64,000 nt of DNA from VRUE01 sp963716735 (GTDB taxonomy: Bacteria; Actinomycetota; Thermoleophilia; Solirubrobacterales; 70-9). The DNA lies in NCBI GenBank assembly GCA_963716735.1, contig OY970321.1, positions 2,666,001-2,730,000 of the forward strand, read 5' to 3'. The notes under the pieces were generated by a model. It saw only the letters and a list, made by a program, of their open reading frames with translations. It was not told the DNA's origin and did not search any database. Position numbers and translations under genes: made by a program. Below, piece after piece: positions 54,929 through 64,000 of this stretch; the stretch's first letter is position 1; the number at the start of each line of letters is the position of its first letter.

Positions 54929-55438
54929 CTACGAGTTCGTCACGACTGACGCGCTTAGTTCCGGCGGCATGCTCAAGGTCTGGAAGACGACGCAGTAGCG
55001 CTCGGTCAGCTTCAGCAGCGTGTCGAGCTCTTCCTCGCTTGCGTCGGCGTCGAGATCGAAGCTGAGGCGGATCGCGCGGAAGCCGACTGGGGCCTCACGG
55101 TCGACGGCCAAGGTGCCGCGGAAGTCGAGCTCGCCCTCGGCGCGGACCGTTCCCGACTCGACTGCGATTCCGAGCGAGGTCGCCACCGCGCGCAGGGTCA
55201 CGCCAGCGCAGGCGACCAAGGCCTCGAGCAGCATGTCGCCCGAGCAGAGCAGGGTGCCGTCCCCGCCGGAGGCCGGGTGTAGACCCGCCTCGGCCAGCGC
55301 CCGCCCGGTGTCGACCGAGCAGGCGATGCCGTCGCCGAGGCTTCCGCTCGCCTTCAAGGTGACCACCGCCGCCTCGGGCTCCTGCTCGTAGCGCTCCTTC
55401 AGCGGCGCCTGCGTCGCTCGCAGCTCGTCTCGTTCCAT
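54929..55438 (-). CDS. OsmC/Ohr-family peroxidase-like protein
   Basis: The 169-residue product has the OsmC fold. The two conserved redox cysteines are in MLLEALVACAGVTLRAVATS and LTERYCVVFQTLSMPPEL. The family reduces organic hydroperoxides with thiol cofactors, or has roles in osmotic stress. The N-terminus (MERDELRATQAPLKERYEQ) is longer than the E. coli OsmC start, as in the YhfA-like group. The start is divergent from the GAP-family gene by 38 nt. Confidence 0.85.
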   Translation of the reverse strand: MERDELRATQAPLKERYEQEPEAAVVTLKASGSLGDGIACSVDTGRALAEAGLHPASGGDGTLLCSGDMLLEALVACAGVTLRAVATSLGIAVESGTVRAEGELDFRGTLAVDREAPVGFRAIRLSFDLDADASEEELDTLLKLTERYCVVFQTLSMPPELSASVVTNS

Positions 55439-55476
55439 TGCCTCAGACTACGCCCCGTGTCCCATAGGGTCCCGGC

Positions 55477-56166
55477 GTGGGCGACGTCTTCCTCCTCGCA
55501 TTCCTCGCTGCGCTCTACCCGACGTTGCTCGCGGCGACGACGGTGATGCTGCTGCTGCCGCACCCGAAGCGGCTGCTCCTCGGCTACCTGTGCGGCGCGG
55601 CGATGACCAGCGTCACGCTTGGCCTGGTCATCGTCTTCGCCCTGCGCCACGCGGGCCTGACGGAGACGACGCAGGTGACGCTCGGGCCCGGCGAGGACAT
55701 CGTCCTCGGCTGCCTGGCGCTCGTGATCGCATTCGTGCTTCGTTCGGGGCGCGATCAGGCGCTGGTCGAGCGGCGGCGCGAGCGCAAAGCGGCAAAGGGC
55801 AAGGACAACGGGGGGCCACCACGATGGCAGCAGGCGCTCGGCCGGGGCTCGGCTCGCACGACCTTCGTCGTCGGCGCGCTCCTCACCCTTCCGGGCGCGA
55901 CTTACATCACCGCCCTCTACCGGATCTCCGACGAGAACCTTTCCGATCCGCTCACGGTCCTCGTTGTGCTCGCCTTCAACGCGATCATGCTGGTGCTGCT
56001 GGAGGTCCCGCTGCTCGCCTACACCTTTGCCCCCGACTGGACGCCGAAGGCGATCGAGCGCTTCAAGCACAAGCTGAGCGAACGAGGGCGATCCTGGGGT
56101 ATCCGCGTGGCGACGGTCCTCGGCATCCTGATGATTGCCCGCGGCATCGTCACGTTGGTCGCATAG
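55477..56166 (+). CDS. GAP/Sap-family membrane protein
   Basis: The 229-residue product from GTG 55477 has six predicted membrane helices with a charged cytosolic loop (VERRRERKAAKGKDNGGPPR). The pattern matches the GAP family (PF11139), which includes Sap proteins that export glycolipids in mycobacteria. Tell-tale segments are FLAALYPTLLAATTVMLLLP and GALLTLPGATYITALYRISD. Substrate unknown. The adjacent ABC-F gene is on the same strand after 33 nt. Confidence 0.75.
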   Translation: MGDVFLLAFLAALYPTLLAATTVMLLLPHPKRLLLGYLCGAAMTSVTLGLVIVFALRHAGLTETTQVTLGPGEDIVLGCLALVIAFVLRSGRDQALVERRRERKAAKGKDNGGPPRWQQALGRGSARTTFVVGALLTLPGATYITALYRISDENLSDPLTVLVVLAFNAIMLVLLEVPLLAYTFAPDWTPKAIERFKHKLSERGRSWGIRVATVLGILMIARGIVTLVA

Positions 56167-56199
56167 GGCCCCAGGCCCTGTTTCGTAACGTAGGCACGG

Positions 56200-58090
<1,891 letters not shown>

Positions 58091-58116
<26 letters not shown>

Positions 58117-59398
58117 CCACGGTCCCCCTGCCGGGGGCGAGGGTGATGTTGCGGACCTTGACCTTTTCCGGCTTCCGGTCGGGGGCGCTGAGCTCGGCCC
58201 GCTTGAGGATCGCGCGCAGGACGATCCGCATCTCGTATTCGGCGAAGGCGGCACCGATGCAGCGCCGCACGCCACCGCCGAAGGGAATCCAGACATACGT
58301 ATCCGGCTTGCCGGCGAGGAAGCGCTCGGGGCGGAACTCCTCCGGGTCCGGGAAGAGGTCCTCGCGGTAGTGCATCGCGGCGATCGCCGGCATGACGAAG
58401 GTCCCGGCGGGAAGCTCGTAGCCGCCGATGTTCGCCGTCGCGGTGAGCTTGCGCGCCACGTCGACGATCACCGGCCGGGCCCGCAGCGTCTCCTTGATCG
58501 TCGCGTCGAGGTACTCGTCCTCTCCCGCTGCCAGCGAATCGCGCAGCGCCCGCAGCGCCCGCGGGGTGCGCAGCAGACGCTCGATGGCCCAGGCGAGTGC
58601 GGTCGCGGTCGTCTCGTGCCCGGCGCCGAGCACCGTCACCAGCTCGTCGCGTAGCTCTTCGTCGCTCATCGGGCTGCCGTCGTCGTGGCGGGCGGCCAGC
58701 AGCAGCGAGAGCACGTCGTCGTGCCCTTCCTCGCCGGACTCGACCTCGGTGCGGCGCAGGGCTATCTCCTCGTAGATGAACTCGTCGAGCGCCTCGCGGG
58801 CGCGCAGGAAGCGCATCCAGGGGCTCCAGCGGCCGAGATCGCGGCGCAGCATCGGGACGGCGATGATCGCGTTTACCCGGCTTGCGAAGGTCTCGATCAG
58901 GTGGCTGAAGCGGACGAGCCGCTCCTCGTCGTGGACGCCGAAGACGGCGCGCATGATCACCGCCAGGGTGATCCGTTGCGTGTGCGGGCGCAGCGCGAAC
59001 GGCTCGCCGACCGGCCAGCCCTCCATCTCCCTCAGGGTGACCTCACGCATCAGCTCGCCGTAGCGCTGGATTCGCTCGCCGTGGAACGGTGGCAGCAGCA
59101 GCTTTCGCTGCCGCATGTGCGGCTTGTCGTCGAGGGTGAGGACGGAGTTCGGCCCCAGCGCCGGCTCCAAGACCGTCGCGTTGGCCTCGCCCGCGTGGAA
59201 CTGCTTGGGAGAGCCGGTGAAGACCGCTTTGACCAGGTCCGGGTCGGCGACGTAGACGATCTTGCCGAAGTACGGGAAGGAGACCGAGAAGATGTCGCCG
59301 TACCGGCGCTGGAGCTGGATGAGCAGGTCGAGCGGGCTGCGCACGTAGCGGACCCCCTGCGCGACCGCCGGCAGCTTCGATCCCGGCGGGAATCGCAT
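58091..59398 (-). CDS. Cytochrome P450
   Basis: The 435-residue haem monooxygenase has the heme-ligand motif FGGGVRRCIGAAFAEYEMRI, the I-helix oxygen motif TVLGAGHETTATALAWAIER, and the ExxR of helix K in IKETLRARPVIVDVAR. There is no N-terminal membrane segment, so it is soluble. The substrate cannot be inferred. Its ATG (59398) overlaps the purU stop (TGATG), so it is translated from a purU-P450 transcript. Confidence 0.92.
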
Positions 59399-60252
59399 CA
59401 GAAGACGATCGTCCTCACGCCGTCGAGGAGGACGCGGTCGTCGAGGTGGGCCGTGACCGCGCGGGCGAGGACGAGACGCTCGATGTCGCGGCCGATGCGC
59501 CTCAGGTCTTCGACCTCGTCGCGGTGGCTGACCCGGGTCACGTCCTGGTCGATGATCGGGCCCGCGTCGAGCTCATCGGTGACGTAGTGGGCGGTGGCGC
59601 CGATCAGCTTGACCCCGCGCTCGTGGGCGCGGGCGTAGGGGTCGGCACCGACGAAGGCGGGCAGGAAGCTGTGGTGGATGTTGATCGCCGGCGCGGCCAC
59701 CCGGGCGAGGAAGTCGGCGGTGAGGATCTGCATGTAGCGAGCGAGGACGAGCAGGTCGACCTCGCCACCGAGCAGCTTCAGGATCTGCTCCTCCGCCGCG
59801 CCCTTCTCGCTTTTGCTGACCGGGACATGGTGGAAGGGGAGGCCGAGCGAGGTCACCTGGTCGGCGTGATCCGGGTGGTTGGAGACGACCGCGACGATCT
59901 CCGCGCCGAGCTCGCCGCTGCGCCAGCGCCAGAGCAGGTCGGAGAGGCAGTGGTCCTCGCGCGAGACCATGACCGCCACCCGCTTGCGCTCGCCGGACTC
60001 GGCGAAATGGTGGTCCATCTGCAGCGGCCCCGCGATCTCCTCCTCGAAGCGGTGGTAGAGCGCCTGCCGCTCCCCCTCCGGGGCGGGGTCGAAGGCCATC
60101 CGCATGAAGAAGCGGCCCTCGCGGCTCGAGTGCTGATCGGCGTCGACTATGTTGCGCCCGGCCTTGGCGAGGAAGCCGCTGACAGCGGCGATCAGGCCGG
60201 GCTGATCGGGGCAGGCGAGGAGCAGGCGAGAGGTGGGGGGCTGGCCGGCGAT
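59398..60252 (-). CDS. purU: Formyltetrahydrofolate deformylase, with no ATG/GTG/TTG start for the full length
   Basis: PurU hydrolyses 10-formyl-THF to formate and THF. The core has HHSFLPAFVGADPYARAHERG, VKLIGATAHYVTDELDAGPI and IDQDVTRVSHRDEVEDLRR. The usual family length is about 285 residues with an N-terminal ACT domain. That domain is encoded here (SRLLLACPDQPGLIAAVSG and NIVDADQHSSREGRFFMRMA), but the first ATG in frame is at 60105, inside the ACT region. Between an upstream TAA and 60105 there is no ATG, GTG or TTG. A start at ATC 60252 (284 residues) or CTG 60225 is required, or the gene has a frame problem. The region starting at 59398 is otherwise sound. Confidence 0.87.
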   Translation of the reverse strand: MAGQPPTSRLLLACPDQPGLIAAVSGFLAKAGRNIVDADQHSSREGRFFMRMAFDPAPEGERQALYHRFEEEIAGPLQMDHHFAESGERKRVAVMVSREDHCLSDLLWRWRSGELGAEIVAVVSNHPDHADQVTSLGLPFHHVPVSKSEKGAAEEQILKLLGGEVDLLVLARYMQILTADFLARVAAPAINIHHSFLPAFVGADPYARAHERGVKLIGATAHYVTDELDAGPIIDQDVTRVSHRDEVEDLRRIGRDIERLVLARAVTAHLDDRVLLDGVRTIVF

Positions 60253-60408
60253 AGAGCAATGATCGCCGGTTTACGCGCACGATCGCTTTCATCGATCCGA
60301 GCTGGCACTCGCGATCCACGCCTGCACTCGTGCGGATCCGTACGCACTGTGTGAGTTCTGTGCGCGCGATCACCTTGCGGCGCCCGGAACCTCGCCACGG
60401 TTCCGCGC

Positions 60409-60891
60409 TTGCTCACAAAACGCACATATTCCATACCTGTCCTTCTGATGGCTCTCGTGGTTCCGGCGGTTGCGCTCGCAGCCCCCGGCGAGGACGCGAC
60501 CCGGCCGGCGATCGGCTTGGCTGATGCGAAACCGGCCCCGCCGTTGTTCGGCGCAGGCAGCCTGCAGGCTGAAATGCGCAAAGCAGCTCATCGCATCCAG
60601 GTAGCCCGCCGCGCGAGACTGCGCCGCGAACGCCGCGAAGCTTTCGCGACCCTCCCTGGCGGCGTCTCGCAGGCAACTCTCGACTCGATCGGCGCCTGCG
60701 AGTCGGGCGGAGACCCAGCTGCCGTCTCCTCCGACGGTAGCTACCGCGGCAAGTACCAGTTCGACTACGGCACCTGGGAATCGGTAGGTGGCTCCGGTGA
60801 TCCCGCGGCTGCCCCCGAGGCCGAGCAGGACTACCGGGCAGCCCTGCTCTACTCGCAGTCGGGTTCCAGCCCCTGGCCGATCTGCGGTTAG
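60409..60891 (+). CDS. Rpf-like secreted transglycosylase (resuscitation-promoting factor domain)
   Basis: The 160-residue product from TTG 60409 has a signal peptide (YSIPVLLMALVVPAVALAAP) and a basic helical segment (about 55-80, MRKAAHRIQVARRARLRRER). The C-terminal Rpf domain (PF06737) has LDSIGACESGGDPAAVSSDG with catalytic Glu98, YRGKYQFDYGTWESVGGSGD, and a terminal SGSSPWPICG. Rpf proteins cut peptidoglycan and promote regrowth of dormant actinobacteria. ATG 60448 is an alternative start but would give a weaker signal peptide. No c-di-AMP riboswitch, which controls some Rpf genes, was recognised upstream. Confidence 0.88.
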   Translation: MLTKRTYSIPVLLMALVVPAVALAAPGEDATRPAIGLADAKPAPPLFGAGSLQAEMRKAAHRIQVARRARLRRERREAFATLPGGVSQATLDSIGACESGGDPAAVSSDGSYRGKYQFDYGTWESVGGSGDPAAAPEAEQDYRAALLYSQSGSSPWPICG

Positions 60892-60902
60892 TCCGCGGAA
60901 GC

Positions 60903-60927
60903 GGGGAGGGGCACCCGGCCCCTCCCC
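60903..60927 (+). promoter_or_regulatory. Strong GC hairpin just before the HD-domain gene
   Basis: GGGGAGGGGC (60903-60912) and GCCCCTCCCC (60918-60927) form a perfect 10-bp stem with the 5-nt loop ACCCG. It ends 5 nt before the ATG 60932. It could terminate the Rpf transcript (TAG 60889-60891) or block initiation of the next gene if included in its mRNA. Confidence 0.55.
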
Positions 60928-60931
60928 TACG

Positions 60932-61789
60932 ATGACGCCGATGAACGACGAGGCCGTTCCAGCACCGGACCCTCAGGGACCGAGCCGGAAGCCCCCCGAG
61001 GAGGCGATAGCGGAGGCGAAGGTGCGGGCGCCGACGCGGGGGAATCGCAAGCTCGAGCAGTTCCTGGATGCGGTGAACGGGGACGAGCAGGTACGGACCT
61101 GGTGGTACATGGCCCAGGTCCATGCCGAACGGCTGGGGATGTCGGACCACTCGTGGGTGCATACCCAGATCGTGCTGAACATCGCCCTGCGCCTGCTGCG
61201 CCTGTTGGTCAAGGCCGGGGAGGAGCCGGCGGTTGTCGCCGACCACGGGATGTCCGCTCGGGATGCCGAGGTCGTCGTAGCCGGCGGGGCGTTGTTGCAC
61301 GACGTCGGCATGTCGATCCACCGCGCCGACCACGAGGCATACAGCCTCTTCCTCGCCAACGGCGCCCTGGAGCGGCTGCTGGCCGGGCCCTACCGTGAGC
61401 CGAAGCGGACGATCCTCGCGGCGGAGATCCTGCACGCGATCATCGGCCACCGCCGCCGCGGTGAGCCCTACACGCTCGAGGCAGGTGTGGTCCGGGTCGC
61501 CGACGCACTCGACATGGCCCAGGGCCGCACCCGGATTCCGCTCGAGGCGGGCCAGGAGGGGATCCACTCGATCTCCGCCGCGGCGGTGGACGAGGTGCGG
61601 ATCGAAGCGGGGGAGGAGCGGCCGGTGCGGATCGAGATCGAACTCAACAACTCGGCCGGCATCTTCCAGGTCGACGACCTGCTCGCCACCAAGATCCGCG
61701 GAACTCCGCTGGAGGGCCGCGTCGAAGTAGCCGCCAAGATCGAGGGAGAGACCGAGAAACGCCTCCTGACCGGCTTCCGGCTGGACTAG
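60932..61789 (+). CDS. HD-domain metal-dependent phosphohydrolase family protein
   Basis: The 285-residue protein from ATG 60932 has the HD pattern SDHSWVHTQIVLNIALRLLR, then VAGGALLHDVGMSIHRADHE (His-Asp pair) and a later LHAIIGHRRRGEPYTLEAG. A C-terminal domain (about 190-285) has HSISAAAVDEVRIEAGEERP. The N-terminal region (1-40) is Pro-rich. HD enzymes cleave nucleotides or phosphate esters; the substrate is unknown. No Shine-Dalgarno sequence is visible because a hairpin lies directly upstream. The TAG stop overlaps that of the next gene in a CTAG. Confidence 0.8.
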   Translation: MTPMNDEAVPAPDPQGPSRKPPEEAIAEAKVRAPTRGNRKLEQFLDAVNGDEQVRTWWYMAQVHAERLGMSDHSWVHTQIVLNIALRLLRLLVKAGEEPAVVADHGMSARDAEVVVAGGALLHDVGMSIHRADHEAYSLFLANGALERLLAGPYREPKRTILAAEILHAIIGHRRRGEPYTLEAGVVRVADALDMAQGRTRIPLEAGQEGIHSISAAAVDEVRIEAGEERPVRIEIELNNSAGIFQVDDLLATKIRGTPLEGRVEVAAKIEGETEKRLLTGFRLD

Positions 61790-62043
61790 CCGAAGCGATT
61801 AAGGTCGGCGCGGCGCATTTCCTTGCGCTTCTCCAGCCGGCCCTGAATCAGCGACATGACGATCACCAGGATCGCGAAGAAGGCGATCACGCCGAAGCAG
61901 AAGAAGGTCACCGTCTTGTCGGTCGTCGGCCCAGCCAGCCCAACCCCGTTCTCGGCAAAAGCAGCTGGAACCAGCAAAAGCAACATGGTCAGCGCCGCGA
62001 ACAGCGCAACGGCGGCACCACGTTTGCGCGACGGGAAGCTCAT
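61786..62043 (-). CDS. Small membrane protein, signal peptide plus one helix
   Basis: The 85-residue product starts at ATG 62043 (MSFPSRKRGAAVALFAALTM). The N-terminal hydrophobic segment looks like a signal peptide (ending near AAFAENG); a second helix is TFFCFGVIAFFAILVIVMSL, and the tail is basic (GRLEKRKEMRRADLNRFG). The frame is open upstream to 62259, but that extension crosses the palindrome 62059-62164 and is unlikely to be coding. The family is not recognised. Confidence 0.6.
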   Translation of the reverse strand: MSFPSRKRGAAVALFAALTMLLLLVPAAFAENGVGLAGPTTDKTVTFFCFGVIAFFAILVIVMSLIQGRLEKRKEMRRADLNRFG

Positions 62044-62058
62044 GAAGCGAAATCTAGC

Positions 62059-62164
62059 GCAAGAGCCGGGTGACCCCTCTGCTGGAACTTGTGAGCCCGC
62101 TGGGAAACGAACTCCCGCATCGATTCGTCGGCGGGTTCCGGCAGAGGGGTCACCCGGCTCTTGC
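62059..62164 (-). repeat. Dispersed palindromic element, family 2, copy B
   Basis: The 106-bp palindrome has 30-bp outer arms (62059-62088 against 62135-62164, start GCAAGAGCCGGGTGACCCC) with one mismatch. The inner sides are GGAACTTGTGAGCC on the left and CGGCGGGTTCC on the right, which is copy A (37764-37866) read in reverse. It lies in the divergent gap between the small membrane protein and uppP, as copy A lies in a divergent gap. The differing outer bases still pair. Confidence 0.85.
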
Positions 62165-62189
62165 CTCCTGTCCATAGGATGCCCCGCCA

Positions 62190-63032
62190 ATGTCTGAGCT
62201 AGAGGCCTTGCTGCTGGGAATCGTCCAGGGGCTGACCGAGTTCCTGCCGATCTCCTCATCGGGTCACCTGATCCTCGTCCCCTGGTTGCAGGACTACACG
62301 TTCCTGCTCGAACACCCTCACTTCAACAAGACCTTCGACGTGGCTCTGCACGCCGGCACGTTGGTCGCGGCGATCGTCTACTTCCGCCACGAGGTCGTGC
62401 AGCTCATTCGCAGCTTCCTGACAGTGGTCCGTGTGCGGTCGATCGAAAGCCCCGACCAGCGGCTCGCGGTTGCGATCGCGGTGGGCACCGTGCCGGCCAT
62501 CGTCTTCGGAGGCCTCGCCTCCGGCTTCATCGAAGACCACCTCGGCGAGCCCTGGATGATCGCGATCCAGCTGATCGTCTTCGGCGCCCTGCTGCTGTAC
62601 GTCGACCGTCTGCCCCAGCGCAAGAGGCTGGAGGACTCGACGGTCAAGGACGGCCTCTACATCGGCCTCGCCCAGGTTCTTGCCCTGGCGCCCGGCACCT
62701 CGCGTTCAGGGATCACGATCACGGCCGCCCGCTACCTCGGTCTCGACCGCGACGCAGCCGCGCGCTTCTCCTTCCTGTTGCTGATCCCGATTGTCGCCGG
62801 CGCCACCGTCTTCAAGGCCGCCAGCGCGATCCACGAAGGGCTGCCCAGCGGGGTCGCCGGCCCGATGATCGTCGGCACCGTCGCGGCGGCGATCTCCGGT
62901 TACCTCGCGATTGCCTTCCTTCTCCGCCTCCTGCGCACGGCTTCCTACGCGCCGTTCGTCTACTACCGCTTTGTTGTGGGGGTCGCGGTGCTGCTGATCA
63001 TCGCCACCGGTCTCCGCCCCGCCACCTTCTAG
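62190..63032 (+). CDS. uppP: Undecaprenyl-diphosphatase
   Basis: The membrane enzyme recycles undecaprenyl diphosphate to the monophosphate carrier used for peptidoglycan and wall glycans. It has 280 residues and about eight membrane helices. The BacA motifs are LTEFLPISSSGHLILVPWL with the Glu and Ser-Ser, and LALAPGTSRSGITITAARYL, with the Arg-Ser-Gly of the active site. It starts 26 nt after palindrome 62059-62164, and a strong hairpin follows 20 nt after the stop. Confidence 0.95.
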   Translation: MSELEALLLGIVQGLTEFLPISSSGHLILVPWLQDYTFLLEHPHFNKTFDVALHAGTLVAAIVYFRHEVVQLIRSFLTVVRVRSIESPDQRLAVAIAVGTVPAIVFGGLASGFIEDHLGEPWMIAIQLIVFGALLLYVDRLPQRKRLEDSTVKDGLYIGLAQVLALAPGTSRSGITITAARYLGLDRDAAARFSFLLLIPIVAGATVFKAASAIHEGLPSGVAGPMIVGTVAAAISGYLAIAFLLRLLRTASYAPFVYYRFVVGVAVLLIIATGLRPATF

Positions 63033-63051
63033 GACTCCGCTTCCTGAAAAT

Positions 63052-63082
63052 GCAAACGGCCCGGGGCAGGCGGGCCGTTTGC
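63052..63082 (+). terminator. Hairpin terminator after uppP
   Basis: GCAAACGGCCCG (63052-63063) and CGGGCCGTTTGC (63071-63082) form a perfect 12-bp stem with the 7-nt loop GGGCAGG. No T-tract follows, as in many high-GC organisms. A second small stem GAGTC-TCGTGAG-GACTC lies about 10 nt downstream. Confidence 0.8.
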
Positions 63083-63274
63083 GACGAGAGAGGAGTCTCG
63101 TGAGGACTCGATATTGCCCGCGAGCCGGCGACCATGGGTGAAAATTCCGATAAGCCTCGTACGGCCCCGACGCCTGGTTTCCGCAAATTACGCATTTCAA
63201 CTTGTAAAAATCCTGTGAAAGCAGGTATTTCGCCGGCGTGCCCAACCGGCCGAGGGCATACAATCGCCCCGCCG
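63083..63274 (+). promoter_or_regulatory. Gene-free gap upstream of the response regulator
   Basis: The 192-bp stretch between the uppP terminator and the response regulator holds no open reading frame that I trust. A -10-like TACAAT lies about 15 nt before the GTG 63275 (in GGCATACAATCG), so the transcript may be leaderless or have a very short leader; a good -35 is not seen. The middle part (AAAATTCCGATAAGCC, CGCAAATTACGC) is AT-richer than its neighbours. Confidence 0.35.
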
Positions 63275-64000
63275 GTGAACCAGCAGCAGACCATCAGGCT
63301 CGCGGTTATCGACGACGACAGTGGCTTCGTCACGGTTCTGGCGAAGCGCACCGAGGCGGCGGGTTGGCAGCAGCGCACCCTCGCCGGGGCGATCCCGCCG
63401 GAGGAGCTGGTGGCGCTGAAGCTCAACGCGCTGCTGGTCGACCCCGCGGTTCTCGGCGACGATGCGTGGGCCTATCTCGAGCGCGTCTGCGGGATGCTCC
63501 CCGATCTCGGTGTGGTTGTCTGCACCAGCCGCTCGACCGTCGCCCAGCGGGTCCGCGGTCTGCGCCTCGGGGTCGACGACTGGCTCACGAAGCCCTGTCA
63601 CCCCGAAGAGGCGATCGCCCGTCTCGAAGCTGTCTCGCGCCGCCGCCGCCGTGCCCGTCCACAGGTCGAGGCCGGCCCGGTCATGGCCGGTGAGCTGGAG
63701 ATCCGCTCCGATCGCTTCCAGGCGTTCGTCGGCGAAGTCAGCCTCGATCTGACCAGGCGCGAGTTCGAGCTGCTGCAGCTGCTCGCCGACTCGCCCGGCC
63801 GAGTGCTGGAGCGCGAGGCGATCTACCAGCGGGTCTGGGGTTACGCGATGGCCCACGGCGACCGCTCCGTCGACGTCTTCATCCGCAAGCTGCGCCAGAA
63901 GCTGGAGAAGCTCTCGCCCAGCTGGAGCTACATCCACACCCACTTCGGGGTCGGCTATCGCTTCGATCCCGAGCCGCTTGCCGGCGACGCCGCCATCGTG
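63275..64000 (+). CDS. OmpR/PhoB-type response regulator (3' end outside the window)
   Basis: From GTG 63275 the frame is open to the last base, so the stop codon lies beyond 64000; 242 residues are visible. The receiver domain has the acidic pair in LAVIDDDSGFV, phosphoacceptor Asp56 (LNALLVDPAVL), Thr/Ser in VVVCTSRST and Lys106 in DDWLTKPCHP. The C-terminal winged helix is clear: LDLTRREFELLQLLADSPGR, GDRSVDVFIRKLRQKLEK, and HTHFGVGYRFDP. The receiver is slightly unusual in spacing around the Asp. A partner histidine kinase may follow outside the window. Confidence 0.9.
   Translation, partial: MNQQQTIRLAVIDDDSGFVTVLAKRTEAAGWQQRTLAGAIPPEELVALKLNALLVDPAVLGDDAWAYLERVCGMLPDLGVVVCTSRSTVAQRVRGLRLGVDDWLTKPCHPEEAIARLEAVSRRRRRARPQVEAGPVMAGELEIRSDRFQAFVGEVSLDLTRREFELLQLLADSPGRVLEREAIYQRVWGYAMAHGDRSVDVFIRKLRQKLEKLSPSWSYIHTHFGVGYRFDPEPLAGDAAIV

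Noticed and set aside
60253..60408. c-di-AMP (ydaO-type) riboswitch before the Rpf-like gene
   Set aside because: The conserved core of that riboswitch is not visible; only a 7-bp stem CGGAACC/GGTTCCG was found.
62044..62259. N-terminal extension of the small membrane protein 61786-62043
   Set aside because: It would be encoded by the palindromic element 62059-62164 and by the start of uppP on the other strand.

Overview
The window is 64 kb of dense, high-GC DNA that reads as an ordinary actinobacterial chromosome. The most likely source is the class Thermoleophilia (Solirubrobacterales or a relative). This placement is an inference. It rests on GC-rich third codon positions, frequent GTG/TTG starts, FtsE/FtsX, an Rpf-like protein, an M20/LCP/glycosyl-carrier gene set, and several secreted hypothetical proteins with basic His/Lys/Arg tails of a kind I associate with that class. 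There are no rRNA genes, insertion sequences, CRISPR arrays or phage genes. The one clear selfish element is an intein.

Layout. 1-5.3 kb holds translation and one-carbon genes (prfA, prmC, tsaC, glyA) and a lysyl-oxidase-like gene on the opposite strand. 5.3-10.1 kb is an envelope glycan cluster (DUF354 protein, undecaprenyl-phosphate sugar transferase, asparagine synthase, WecA/TagO-like transferase). 10.4-17.6 kb is a complete F-type ATP synthase operon (AtpI-like, atpB-E-F-H-A-G-D-C). 17.8-27.9 kb carries an M20 peptidase, an LCP ligase, UDP-glucose dehydrogenase split by an intein, two sugar nucleotidyltransferases, a phosphomannose/phosphoglucose isomerase and ahcY: a sugar-nucleotide supply line for wall glycans. 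28-35.3 kb holds comF, hpf, secA and prfB (with its programmed frameshift). 35.3-45 kb is mixed metabolism: ogt with an ECF sigma factor, nadC, a TIR-methyltransferase fusion, fpg, nadA and tkt. 45.2-53.9 kb has ftsEX, an S41 protease, an RNB-family nuclease, smpB, and the tmRNA gene (ssrA) 3.1 kb further on. 53.9-64 kb has DUF1697, OsmC, an ABC-F protein, a purU-P450 pair, an Rpf-like protein, an HD protein, uppP and an OmpR-type response regulator cut by the window end.

Functional links. UppP, the WecA-like and sugar transferases, LCP and the NDP-sugar enzymes all act on undecaprenyl-linked envelope glycans. PrfA, PrfB, PrmC, SmpB, tmRNA and an RNB nuclease (RNase R-like) form a translation-termination and ribosome-rescue set. 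NadA and NadC flank a TIR-domain gene whose family often destroys NAD+, which is a suggestive arrangement.

The most unusual signal lies between genes. At least two families of ~105-125 bp imperfect palindromes occur in intergenic gaps. In each copy the outer arms pair almost perfectly, although arm sequence differs between copies, and an asymmetric inner core is conserved. One family (3 copies) sits at gene 3' ends and supplies stop codons; the other (2 copies) sits in divergent 5' regions. Further single palindromes lie between atpC and the M20 gene and between the M20 and LCP genes. No search was run; all family calls are from reading the sequence.
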